64,000 nt of DNA from Pseudobutyrivibrio sp. UBA3626 (GTDB taxonomy: Bacteria > Bacillota > Clostridia > Lachnospirales > Lachnospiraceae): the NCBI GenBank assembly GCA_002373675.1, contig DFLF01000005.1, positions 81,667-145,666 on the forward strand, read 5' to 3'. The notes beneath the pieces are model-generated. The model saw nothing but the letters and a program-made list of their open reading frames with translations. It did no database searches and was not told the DNA's origin. A program made the position numbers and the translations under genes. Of the stretch, positions 35,762-42,739 are shown piece after piece (position 1 is the first letter of the stretch; each line of letters starts with the position of its first letter).

Positions 35762-36994
35762 ATGAGAAGAAGAAGAAAAAGAATAATAATTACATCTATT
35801 TCGTGTATTTCTATTTTATTACTACTTACTATACTTTTACTACATTTTCTGTATTTCAGTTTCTCTTTTACAACAGAAGATGGAACCAGAATTAGTAATA
35901 ACTCTGATATCGAAGTTACATATGGACAAAAAGAACTGCCCATAATCAAAGCGGTCTACAAAGACTTTAGAGATAATAAAAATGGCACTGAGGCTAATGT
36001 TACAAAAGAGGGCGAGGCTAATCTACAAAAAATTGGCGAATACCCCATAACTTATAAAGCAAGCTACAATGGAAAAGAAAAATCAATTACATTAAACATT
36101 AAAGTCGTTGATAAAACACCACCTGAAATAAATCTAAAGGGCGGAAATGAAATCAATTGGATTCTAGGCAAAGAATTTAAAGATCCAGGTTATACAGCTA
36201 TTGACGATGTTGATGGTGATGTTACAGGAAATGTTGCTGTATCAGGAACTGTTGATGCCAACAAAGAAGGCGATTACACATTAACATATACTGTTAAGGA
36301 TTCTGCCGGAAATGAAAATACTGTTACTAGAATTGTACATGTAATCGTAAAGAAAGAGGTTGATCCTGGAAATAAAGTTGTATATCTTACATTCGATGAT
36401 GGTCCAGGACCTTATACTGAGAAACTACTTAATATATTAGACAAATATAATGTCAAAGTAACATTCTTTGTAACTAATGGTTTCCCTAATTATCAAAATA
36501 TGATTGCCGAGGAAGCCAGAAGAGGACACACAGTTGCAGTACATTCTTATACACACAAATACGAACAAATATATACAAGCGTAGACGCTTTCTTTGATGA
36601 CTTCAACAAGATGAATGATGTCATCAAAAAGCAAACCGGACACACATCTAACATCCTAAGATTCCCCGGTGGCGGTTCTAACACAATTAGCAAAAAGTAC
36701 TGCCAGGGAATAATGACAGCTCTTACCAATGAAGTTACAAAGCGTGGTATATTGTATGCAGATTGGAACGTATCGAGTGGAGATGCAGGTGAGACAACCA
36801 GCACACAACAAGTTGCATCAAATGTAATATCCGGCATACAGAAGAATAATGTATCTACCGTATTACAACACGATATCAAGGATTTCTCTGTTAATGCGGT
36901 TGAGCAGATAATACAGTGGGGTCAATCAAATGGATACACATTCCTTCCACTGACAGAAACCAGTCCTATGCATCATCATGCAGTAAATAACTAA
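35762..36994 (+). CDS. polysaccharide deacetylase with Ig-like domain
   Basis: A 410-residue surface enzyme. A basic start and hydrophobic helix (about 5-30) anchor it. A bacterial Ig-like domain follows (DUF5011 type, about 120-200: PGYTAIDDVDGDVTGNV, YTVKDSAGNENTVTR). The NodB deacetylase domain spans about 210-400: VVYLTFDDGPGPYTE (catalytic Asp pair), AVHSYTHKYE (metal His pair) and LRFPGGGSN. It likely removes acetyl groups from peptidoglycan GlcNAc/MurNAc, changing lysozyme sensitivity. The start is ATG 35762, 5 nt after AAAGGAGG; the longer frame begins with GTG before that site. It is divergent from the MBOAT gene. Confidence 0.9.
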   Translation: MRRRRKRIIITSISCISILLLLTILLLHFLYFSFSFTTEDGTRISNNSDIEVTYGQKELPIIKAVYKDFRDNKNGTEANVTKEGEANLQKIGEYPITYKASYNGKEKSITLNIKVVDKTPPEINLKGGNEINWILGKEFKDPGYTAIDDVDGDVTGNVAVSGTVDANKEGDYTLTYTVKDSAGNENTVTRIVHVIVKKEVDPGNKVVYLTFDDGPGPYTEKLLNILDKYNVKVTFFVTNGFPNYQNMIAEEARRGHTVAVHSYTHKYEQIYTSVDAFFDDFNKMNDVIKKQTGHTSNILRFPGGGSNTISKKYCQGIMTALTNEVTKRGILYADWNVSSGDAGETTSTQQVASNVISGIQKNNVSTVLQHDIKDFSVNAVEQIIQWGQSNGYTFLPLTETSPMHHHAVNN

Positions 36995-36999
36995 AAATC

Positions 37000-37049
37000 A
37001 AGGGATATCCCCAAGCCTAAAACCGGCTTGTCAGGATATCCCTTTTTAT
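37000..37049. terminator. bidirectional terminator
   Basis: AAGGGATATCC (37000-37010) pairs perfectly with GGATATCCCTT (37034-37044), with inner CAAGCC/GGCTTG, then a T-run. It ends the deacetylase gene; A-rich sequence on the left also suits the convergent FliS-like gene. Confidence 0.9.
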
Positions 37050-37069
37050 TGTTTTTAAATATAGCTTTT

Positions 37070-37543
37070 CTATGCTAAGAACCCTCTGCTATTATCGGTA
37101 TCCACCGACTCATTAATGTCACTTTTACCGTAGGTTAATCCAGCTGCTATCTTCTGGGTATTCTCCATAAGCGGAGCAGAATCATCATTTTCTGCAACCT
37201 CTCTGAATGCTTCAGCCAAGGGATCTATTACCTGTCTTGCTTCATTAATACCCTCTTCTCGTCCACTATACATTGCTTTAGCAATAGAACGTTTACAATA
37301 ATCATAAAGGCTATACAAGTCCTTGGAAATATCATATTTGAAGTCTAGTGCATTCTGCAAATGCTCAAGAACTTCGTTGGCATGACGAAGTGCTTCCATA
37401 TATTCTTCCTGCTCATGATTCCTAAGACCGTCTAATGCGTCATCTAAATCCACTTGAATCATATCAAATAATACAGCTATAATTTGACTTTTATTACCAT
37501 TAGTAATTCTTCTGGTAAATACTGATACAGCTTCCTGATCCAT
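37070..37543 (-). CDS. FliS-like flagellin chaperone
   Basis: A 157-residue helical protein matching the FliS pattern: an early VFTRRITNGNKSQIIAVLFDM segment, four helices, and a central YMEALRHANEVLEHLQNALDF. FliS binds the flagellin C-terminus in the cytoplasm and stops premature assembly. The C-terminal 50 residues (ENDDSAPLMENTQ onward) are longer than in the usual 125-130-residue FliS. The start is ATG 37543, 4 nt after AGGAGGGG. It sits directly downstream of the flagellin gene, behind a terminator. The family assignment rests on pattern and context. Confidence 0.65.
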   Translation of the reverse strand: MDQEAVSVFTRRITNGNKSQIIAVLFDMIQVDLDDALDGLRNHEQEEYMEALRHANEVLEHLQNALDFKYDISKDLYSLYDYCKRSIAKAMYSGREEGINEARQVIDPLAEAFREVAENDDSAPLMENTQKIAAGLTYGKSDINESVDTDNSRGFLA

Positions 37544-37638
37544 AAAACCCCTCCTAAACATGTCTTATATCAAATAAAAGCCCACAAAGGATTAAATCCT
37601 TCTACACAATACACAATGATTTTATCATATTTTTCCAT

Positions 37639-37691
37639 AAAAAAATACCCCACATTGTATGTTAAATTATTCACTATACAATATAGGGTAT
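37639..37691 (-). terminator. terminator of the flagellin gene
   Basis: Leftward: ATACCC and ATTGTAT pair with ATACAAT and GGGTAT with small internal mismatches, followed by a run of T (A-run 37639-37645 on the plus strand). Confidence 0.8.
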
Positions 37692-37704
37692 ATATATTAT
37701 TAAA

Positions 37705-37729
37705 ACAATCCGTTTCACGAATTGTCGCG
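37705..37729. repeat. single decayed copy of the TTC-loop palindrome
   Basis: ACAATCCGT-TTC-ACGAATTGT (one mismatch) followed by CGCG. It has the same ends (ACA...TGTCGC) and loop as hairpin 1 of the elements at 23284 and 39144. It lies in the flagellin 3' region. Confidence 0.75.
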
Positions 37730-37748
37730 TTCTTTAATTAATACTTCT

Positions 37749-39122
37749 CTACTGAAGTAATTGCAGGGCAAGTTGAGGCAACTCATTTGCCTGGCTTAGC
37801 GCACTTGTAGATGATTGAGACAGCACATTATACTTGGTATATTCTGTCATCTCCTTTGCCATATCTGCATCTGAAATACGTGACATTGCAGAGGTCATAT
37901 TCTCACTTGTCTCATCAAGACTTGCTACAGAACTTTCCAGTCTGTTCTGATAAGCACCAAGATCTGCTCTTACACTGTTGATTCTATCAAGCGCGTCGCT
38001 AAGTTTATCAAGGGCTCTTTTTGCTCCATTAACAGTTGTAACATTTACATCATCTATGTATAGATGCTCAGTATCCACTGCAGGAATCCTTACCGTCATA
38101 GTCTGACCTTCATTGGCTCCAATCTGTAAGTCCATAGGTCCTACATCTGTAACATTCATTTTAACATCACCGGCATATCCTTCCTCTGCAAGAAATGATA
38201 TCTCAAATCCTCCCTGATCTGTTATTACAACCTTGTTACCTTCTACACGATATGTCGCCTGATTAGAGAAATCAGAAGTATTATCTATTGTAATCTTAGC
38301 ATTAGTTCCTGTACTAGATGTTGATGTCATCATACCAAACTTATTAGCTAACGCATCATTAGAAAACTCTACAACAAGTTCCGCATCTGAACCATAAGCT
38401 ACTGAATTAAGGGCAAGTTCCTCACCATAATCTGATATTTCTGCTTCTCCTATCTCAGAAGCGTCACGAAGAGCCTGATAAATCTCCTGACCTCTCATGC
38501 CCTCTTTCATTTCAACAACAACTCCGTTTATGGAAACAGTTCCTGCCTCAGCGGCTGTTATCTCCCATGAATCAGCTATAGTAACAGTTGAAGATGATTT
38601 TGCCTGTTCTGCAGCGGTATCAATCTTCAAATTATATTGACCTGATGGTACTGTTTTAGAAGATTGTTGACGGCTTATATGTTCGCTATATATTCTTGTA
38701 TTAATAGAACCATCAAGAAGATTCTTGGTATTAAATTCTGTTGATGTTGCCACTCTATCTATTTCCTGCTTTAAAGATTCTATCTCACTTTGGATAGCTT
38801 CCTTATCATCTTGTCCTGTAATTCCATTAGCCGCTTGGACAGCAAGCTCCCTCATACGCTGTATCATGCTTGTAACCTCATTTAGAGCACCATCAGCTGT
38901 CTGAATTACACTTATTCCGTCAGAAGCATTTCTAGATGAACGATCTAATCCATCAATCTGTGCTTTCATCTTTCCAGATATTGCCATTCCAGATGGATCG
39001 TCAGAAGCATGATTAATCTTAAGACCAGATGCAAGTCTTTCCATTGTCTTAGCTAGTGAATTCTCATTTCTAAGTAGTTGTCCGTTAGTAATCATAGCTG
39101 GAATGTTGTTATTGATTTTCAT
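37749..39122 (-). CDS. fliC: flagellin
   Basis: A 457-residue flagellin, the filament subunit. The conserved N-terminal D0/D1 region covers about 1-140 (SLAKTMERLASGLKINHASD, DDPSGMAISGKM, ALNEVTSMIQRMRELAVQAA), a variable surface-exposed middle about 150-360, and the C-terminal D1/D0 region about 370-457 (LGAYQNRLESSVASLDETSE, SQANELPQLALQLLQ). It is secreted by the flagellar type III system without a signal peptide. AGAGGAAA lies 6 nt before the ATG. It is transcribed from a consensus sigma-28 promoter with a long structured leader of about 275 nt. Most family members are smaller (270-400), so the insert domain is moderate. Confidence 0.97.
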   Translation of the reverse strand: MKINNNIPAMITNGQLLRNENSLAKTMERLASGLKINHASDDPSGMAISGKMKAQIDGLDRSSRNASDGISVIQTADGALNEVTSMIQRMRELAVQAANGITGQDDKEAIQSEIESLKQEIDRVATSTEFNTKNLLDGSINTRIYSEHISRQQSSKTVPSGQYNLKIDTAAEQAKSSSTVTIADSWEITAAEAGTVSINGVVVEMKEGMRGQEIYQALRDASEIGEAEISDYGEELALNSVAYGSDAELVVEFSNDALANKFGMMTSTSSTGTNAKITIDNTSDFSNQATYRVEGNKVVITDQGGFEISFLAEEGYAGDVKMNVTDVGPMDLQIGANEGQTMTVRIPAVDTEHLYIDDVNVTTVNGAKRALDKLSDALDRINSVRADLGAYQNRLESSVASLDETSENMTSAMSRISDADMAKEMTEYTKYNVLSQSSTSALSQANELPQLALQLLQ

Positions 39123-39143
39123 ATGTTTTTCCTCTCTTTTCCA

Positions 39144-39247
39144 ACAATTTGCTTCGCAAATTGTCGCCTGGCCACCAACAATTTGCTTCGCAAATTGTCG
39201 CCTGGTCGTAAGGCATCCACCATGCTTCGCATGGTCCCCCTTACGAC
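39144..39247. repeat. three-hairpin palindromic element in the flagellin leader
   Basis: Two direct copies of ACAATTTGC-TTC-GCAAATTGT plus CGCCTGG (39144-39168 and 39178-39202, 34-bp period), then outer stem GTCGTAAGG (39205-39213)/CCTTACGAC (39239-39247) around inner ACCATGC-TTC-GCATGGT (39219-39235). Same family as 23284-23353, with one extra hairpin 1. Confidence 0.93.
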
Positions 39248-39256
39248 GTACAACAA

Positions 39257-39380
39257 AAGTGCAAGTGGAAATATAATATCAATATATTATATTTGCGCAT
39301 CCTTGCACTTATTAATTTTCCAATAGGTTTATCCTTAAACCCTTCCTTGGATATCTGCCGATGGAATCCTTTCCATGCGG
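39257..39380 (-). promoter_or_regulatory. flagellin 5' leader with three AGGA-loop hairpins (CsrA-like sites)
   Basis: In mRNA order: ATGGAA-AGGA-TTCCAT, extended by CCG/CGG (39380-39358); GGTTTA-AGGA-TAAACC inside an outer TCCAA/TTGGA pair (39351-39319); and GTGCA-AGGA-TGCGC (39308-39295). The three loops are 35 and 32 nt apart. The third competes with a larger two-tier hairpin: AAGTGCAAG/CTTGCACTT (39257-39265, 39302-39310) around an 11-bp AT stem (39269-39294). CsrA is known to bind GGA in hairpin loops and to control flagellin translation in Bacillus; its action here is inferred. Confidence 0.7.
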
Positions 39381-39404
39381 TAGTATTTATTTTTGTTACT
39401 ATGT

Positions 39405-39431
39405 ATATCGGCTCATTTATCAATTAATTTA
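39405..39431 (-). promoter_or_regulatory. sigma-28 (FliA/SigD) promoter of flagellin
   Basis: Leftward: TAAA (39431-39428), 15-bp spacer, GCCGATAT (39412-39405), identical to the flagellar sigma consensus in sequence and spacing. The start is near 39398, about 275 nt upstream of the flagellin ATG. Confidence 0.93.
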
Positions 39432-39442
39432 GTAGTATAGAG

Positions 39443-39474
39443 AAAAAACCCATCACTTTCTTAAGTGACAGGTT
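39443..39474 (-). terminator. terminator of the pheA-aroF operon
   Basis: Leftward: AACC plus GTCACTT pair with AAGTGA plus GGTT (39474-39447, with G-U pairs), followed by six T. It insulates the flagellin promoter that starts 12 bp further on. Confidence 0.85.
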
Positions 39475-39514
39475 TATATGCTCCTTATCAAAAATATCCG
39501 AAACATCTGTGCAA

Positions 39515-40546
39515 CTATAACAGGTCAGCAACCTCATAAAGCATCTTCTTAGTCTTTTCAATTCCAAGACATGGATCTGTGATTGACTTGCCGTATACTC
39601 CATCATCTACATTCTGTCTACCATCTTCTATGTAGCTTTCCACCATAAATCCTTTGACATGCTTATTTATTGTATCACTATGACGGCAACTGTGAAGTAC
39701 CTCTTTTATAATACGCGGTTGTTCAAATGGGTTCTTGTTGGAATTAGAATGGTTCGTGTCAACAATTATTGCCGCATTCTCAAGACCACTCTCATCATAT
39801 CTGTCACACAGATGTATTAATTCTTCATAGTGATAGTTCGGATTATTCTCGCCGTGCTTATTGGTATAACCACGAAGAATTGCATGAGCAAACGGATTTC
39901 CCTCTGTATGAACTTCCCATCCTCTATATATGAATGAATGTCCGTTCTGAGCAGCAACAATTGCATTAAGCATTACAGAGTTGTCACCACTTGTTGGATT
40001 CTTCATACCGCAGGGAATACCAAGACCAGATGCCACAAGACGATGTTGCTGATTTTCAACAGATCTTGCACCCACTGCAACATATGCAAGGAGATCATCT
40101 AAGTATTTGTGATTCTCAGGATATAGCATCTCATCTGCACAAGCAAACCCTGTCTCCTTTACAGCTCGCATATGAAGCTCTCTTGTTGCAATTATTCCCT
40201 TGAACAAGTCCGGTTTCTTAGTCGGATCAGGTTGATGCAATATTCCTTTGTAGCCTTCTCCTGTAGTTCTTGGTTTATTAGTATATATACGAGGAATTAT
40301 AAGAATCTTATCCTTAATTTCTTCCTGAATAGGTCTTAATCTACTAATATAATCAATTACACTATCTTCATTATCAGCAGAACATGGTCCTATCACCATA
40401 ACAATTTTGTCTGACTTTCCACTGAAAATTTTCTTCAATTCATTAATTGTATTGTCTACAATCTCTCCCATTGTTCCGGATAAAGGATACATCTCCTTAA
40501 CCTCCATGGGAAGTGCCAGTTTTCTCTCAAAAAGTGTGTCCATCAT
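39515..40546 (-). CDS. aroF: 3-deoxy-7-phosphoheptulonate (DAHP) synthase, class I
   Basis: A 343-residue class I (AroFGH-type) DAHP synthase. It condenses phosphoenolpyruvate with erythrose-4-phosphate, the first step of aromatic amino acid synthesis. Motifs: VMVIGPCSADNEDSVIDY, RIYTNKPRTTGEGYKGI (phosphate-binding KPRT), GARSVENQQHR, GNPFAHAILRG and VDTNHSNSNK. It lies 3 bp after pheA with its ribosome binding site inside the pheA end, so chorismate entry and phenylalanine synthesis are coupled. The letter of the isozyme cannot be set by sequence. Confidence 0.95.
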   Translation of the reverse strand: MMDTLFERKLALPMEVKEMYPLSGTMGEIVDNTINELKKIFSGKSDKIVMVIGPCSADNEDSVIDYISRLRPIQEEIKDKILIIPRIYTNKPRTTGEGYKGILHQPDPTKKPDLFKGIIATRELHMRAVKETGFACADEMLYPENHKYLDDLLAYVAVGARSVENQQHRLVASGLGIPCGMKNPTSGDNSVMLNAIVAAQNGHSFIYRGWEVHTEGNPFAHAILRGYTNKHGENNPNYHYEELIHLCDRYDESGLENAAIIVDTNHSNSNKNPFEQPRIIKEVLHSCRHSDTINKHVKGFMVESYIEDGRQNVDDGVYGKSITDPCLGIEKTKKMLYEVADLL

Positions 40547-40549
40547 AAT

Positions 40550-41647
40550 TTAGGTCCTTCCTTTCATATCTCCTACAACCTTTAACTTATCACATGTAAC
40601 TCCCAGTGCCTTAAGCATTCTTTTTTCATTTTCCACATTTCCGTCACCATCGGCTTCTACATAAAAATAATATGAAAAGCTAAGGGATTTAGTTGGTCGA
40701 CTTCTTACTGCACTCATATTATAACCATATGCTCCTATTACATTCATTGCCTTTGCAAGGGCTCCCGCTTCATCCTTTACTGTAAACATCATAATTATGT
40801 GATTATGTTTTGAGCCGCCCAAATACCTTACCTGATTTCTTGAAAAAACAGCAAATCTTGTACTATTATCCTGGGACTCAGCAACAGAAGCATCTAATAT
40901 CTTAAGCCCATATATATTAGCAGCCTCCCTACTTGCAATTGCCGCCACAGTCTTATCATTTTCGTCAGCAACCATCTTAGCCGCAAAAGAAGTGTTACCT
41001 GTCTCTTCTTTTTTTGCACCTATTTTCTTAATATATTTATCACATTGTGCTAATGCTTGTGGATGACTTATAACTTTCTTAATATCAGAAATATCTGCAT
41101 CTTTCCTTCCAAGAAGGCATTGCTCTACATGAAATGTGTGAACATCATTAATATAGAGACTTCCCCTAAACATAATATCCATTACCGAGCCAACTTCCCC
41201 GGCATAGCTATTTTCAATCGGAAGAACTGCTACATCACACTCTCCATTCTCAACAGCTTCATATGCATCCTGAAAACTCCTATAAGAAATCGCATCTCCT
41301 TCAGGAAATATCTTATCCGCGGCAATCTGAGCAAATGCCCCTTCTTCACCACAGTAAGCTATCTTTGCACCTTTTATACATTTTCTCTGATATTGCTTAG
41401 AAATATCCAATATGCTTTGAAGGTACTCGACATAATATGACTTTATTTCTTCATCAAGTATCAAGTCAACATTATTATCAATAACTTCCCGCTCTCTTTC
41501 AGCATCATATATTGATACTCCGTTATGTTTCTTGTATTCAGCAATAATAGCAGATTGTTTCATTCTGTCCTCAAAGAGTGCCGCCATCTTCGAGTCGATT
41601 TCACTTATGTTCTTTCTTGCCTCTTGAAGTATATTTTCTTTCTCCAT
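40550..41647 (-). CDS. pheA: bifunctional chorismate mutase / prephenate dehydratase
   Basis: A 365-residue P-protein. AroQ-type chorismate mutase is at 1-90 (ISEIDSKMAALFEDRMKQSA), prephenate dehydratase at about 105-285 (IAYCGEEGAFAQIAADKIFP, VLPIENSYAGEVG, with the catalytic Thr in SQDNSTRFAVF), and the phenylalanine-binding ACT domain at about 290-365 (EAGALAKAMNVIGAYGYNM). It converts chorismate to phenylpyruvate, normally with feedback inhibition by phenylalanine. The start is ATG 41647, 4 nt after GAGGAAA; an upstream extension of 19 codons runs through the promoter and is rejected. Confidence 0.96.
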   Translation of the reverse strand: MEKENILQEARKNISEIDSKMAALFEDRMKQSAIIAEYKKHNGVSIYDAEREREVIDNNVDLILDEEIKSYYVEYLQSILDISKQYQRKCIKGAKIAYCGEEGAFAQIAADKIFPEGDAISYRSFQDAYEAVENGECDVAVLPIENSYAGEVGSVMDIMFRGSLYINDVHTFHVEQCLLGRKDADISDIKKVISHPQALAQCDKYIKKIGAKKEETGNTSFAAKMVADENDKTVAAIASREAANIYGLKILDASVAESQDNSTRFAVFSRNQVRYLGGSKHNHIIMMFTVKDEAGALAKAMNVIGAYGYNMSAVRSRPTKSLSFSYYFYVEADGDGNVENEKRMLKALGVTCDKLKVVGDMKGRT

Positions 41648-41665
41648 AATCTTTCCTCTTTTTCC

Positions 41666-41700
41666 TCTATAACAAGGAGTCACTTGCAACTCAAGTAACT
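41666..41700 (-). promoter_or_regulatory. pheA promoter with overlapping palindrome
   Basis: Leftward: -35 TTGAGT (41694-41689), 17-bp spacer, -10 TATAGA (41671-41666). A 9-bp palindrome AGTTACTTG/CAAGTGACT (41700-41678, one G-U if RNA) covers the -35 and upstream spacer, a position suited to repressor binding. The regulator is unknown. Confidence 0.5.
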
Positions 41701-41708
41701 GCATATAA

Positions 41709-41738
41709 CAAAAGCCCTGTTCTATATCGAACAGAGCT
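41709..41738 (-). terminator. terminator of degV
   Basis: Leftward: AGCTCTGTTC (41738-41729) pairs with GAACAGGGCT (41722-41713, one G-U), 6-nt loop, followed by TTTTG. Confidence 0.8.
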
Positions 41739-41755
41739 CATGATTACTTCAAATA

Positions 41756-42631
41756 TTACTGTGGAGTTCTCTTGTCTGTCATATAGAATATAGTAAATAA
41801 CCCCGGTCCACAGTGTGCACCTATTACCACTCCAAGACCTGTAATTGTTATCGTTGCATCAGGATATGTCTTGAGAAGCACATCTCTTACATACTCAGCG
41901 TCATCTAAACAATCTGCATGGTTGATATTAAATTCGATTGCAGACCCCTCAGGAACATCCTTCTTAATCGCTTCAATAATAGAGTTAAGTGCGTTCTTTC
42001 TACCACGTATCTTTGCTACAACATCTAATGTTCCTGCATCTGGTACATATAACACTGGCTTTATTGAAAGAAGTGTTCCAACAAGTGCTGAAGCATTGCT
42101 TACTCTTCCACCACGTTTTAGCCAGTTAAGATCATCTACTGTAAATCGATGAGCTATTCTAAGCTTGTTATCTTCTATCCACTTTAATATCTCGTCAAAA
42201 CTCTTGTCATGTTCATATAAATCTACTACATGCTTTACCAGCATACCCAAACCACCTGACACACAGCATGTATCAACATTTACAATTGTAGTATTAGGGT
42301 ATTCTTCTTTTAACTCCTCTATTGCCTCATCACAAAATCGATAAGAAGAAGATAGTGGTCGACACATATCGAGAAAAATTATATTCTTTCCTTCTTTTAC
42401 ATATGGCTCAAAGAATTCGTGATACGAAAAAGTATTAATTGCTGATGTTGTAAGAATTGCACCTTGACGCATCTTCTCATAAGTTGCCTGTCTTGTCTCT
42501 TCCCTACAATCATCTTCATACAAATCGTCTCCGATAGTATAAGAGTAACTGATAAAAGGGACATCATGTTCATCAAGATATTCTCTTGTAAGATCTGCTG
42601 TAGAAGCAGTTGCGATAATAAAATCTTTCAT
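41756..42631 (-). CDS. DegV-family fatty-acid-binding protein
   Basis: About 291 residues. DegV (FakB-like) proteins hold a fatty acid and present it to a kinase (FakA). Motifs: ATASTADLTREYL near the start, GAILTTSAIN, CRPLSSSYR and TVDDLNWLKRGGRVSNASAL-type segment, and the C-terminal GLGVVIGAHCGPGLFTIFY, all typical. The start is the second ATG of ATGATGAAA, 7 nt after AGGAG; the frame extends upstream without a site. No fakA is in view. It is followed by a terminator before pheA. Confidence 0.88.
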   Translation of the reverse strand: MKDFIIATASTADLTREYLDEHDVPFISYSYTIGDDLYEDDCREETRQATYEKMRQGAILTTSAINTFSYHEFFEPYVKEGKNIIFLDMCRPLSSSYRFCDEAIEELKEEYPNTTIVNVDTCCVSGGLGMLVKHVVDLYEHDKSFDEILKWIEDNKLRIAHRFTVDDLNWLKRGGRVSNASALVGTLLSIKPVLYVPDAGTLDVVAKIRGRKNALNSIIEAIKKDVPEGSAIEFNINHADCLDDAEYVRDVLLKTYPDATITITGLGVVIGAHCGPGLFTIFYMTDKRTPQ

Positions 42632-42739
42632 CATATATCTCCTGTAGCTGTGGATATTATTTTTTATTGTGAAAACACCCACGAGTAATAATATAACACA
42701 ACTACGGAAAATATACTAGATTAATATATAAGAAATGTA

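Noticed and set aside
39300..39400. Cyclic-di-GMP riboswitch in the flagellin leader
   Set aside because: The conserved GEMM core sequences are absent; the structure consists of simple AGGA-loop hairpins.
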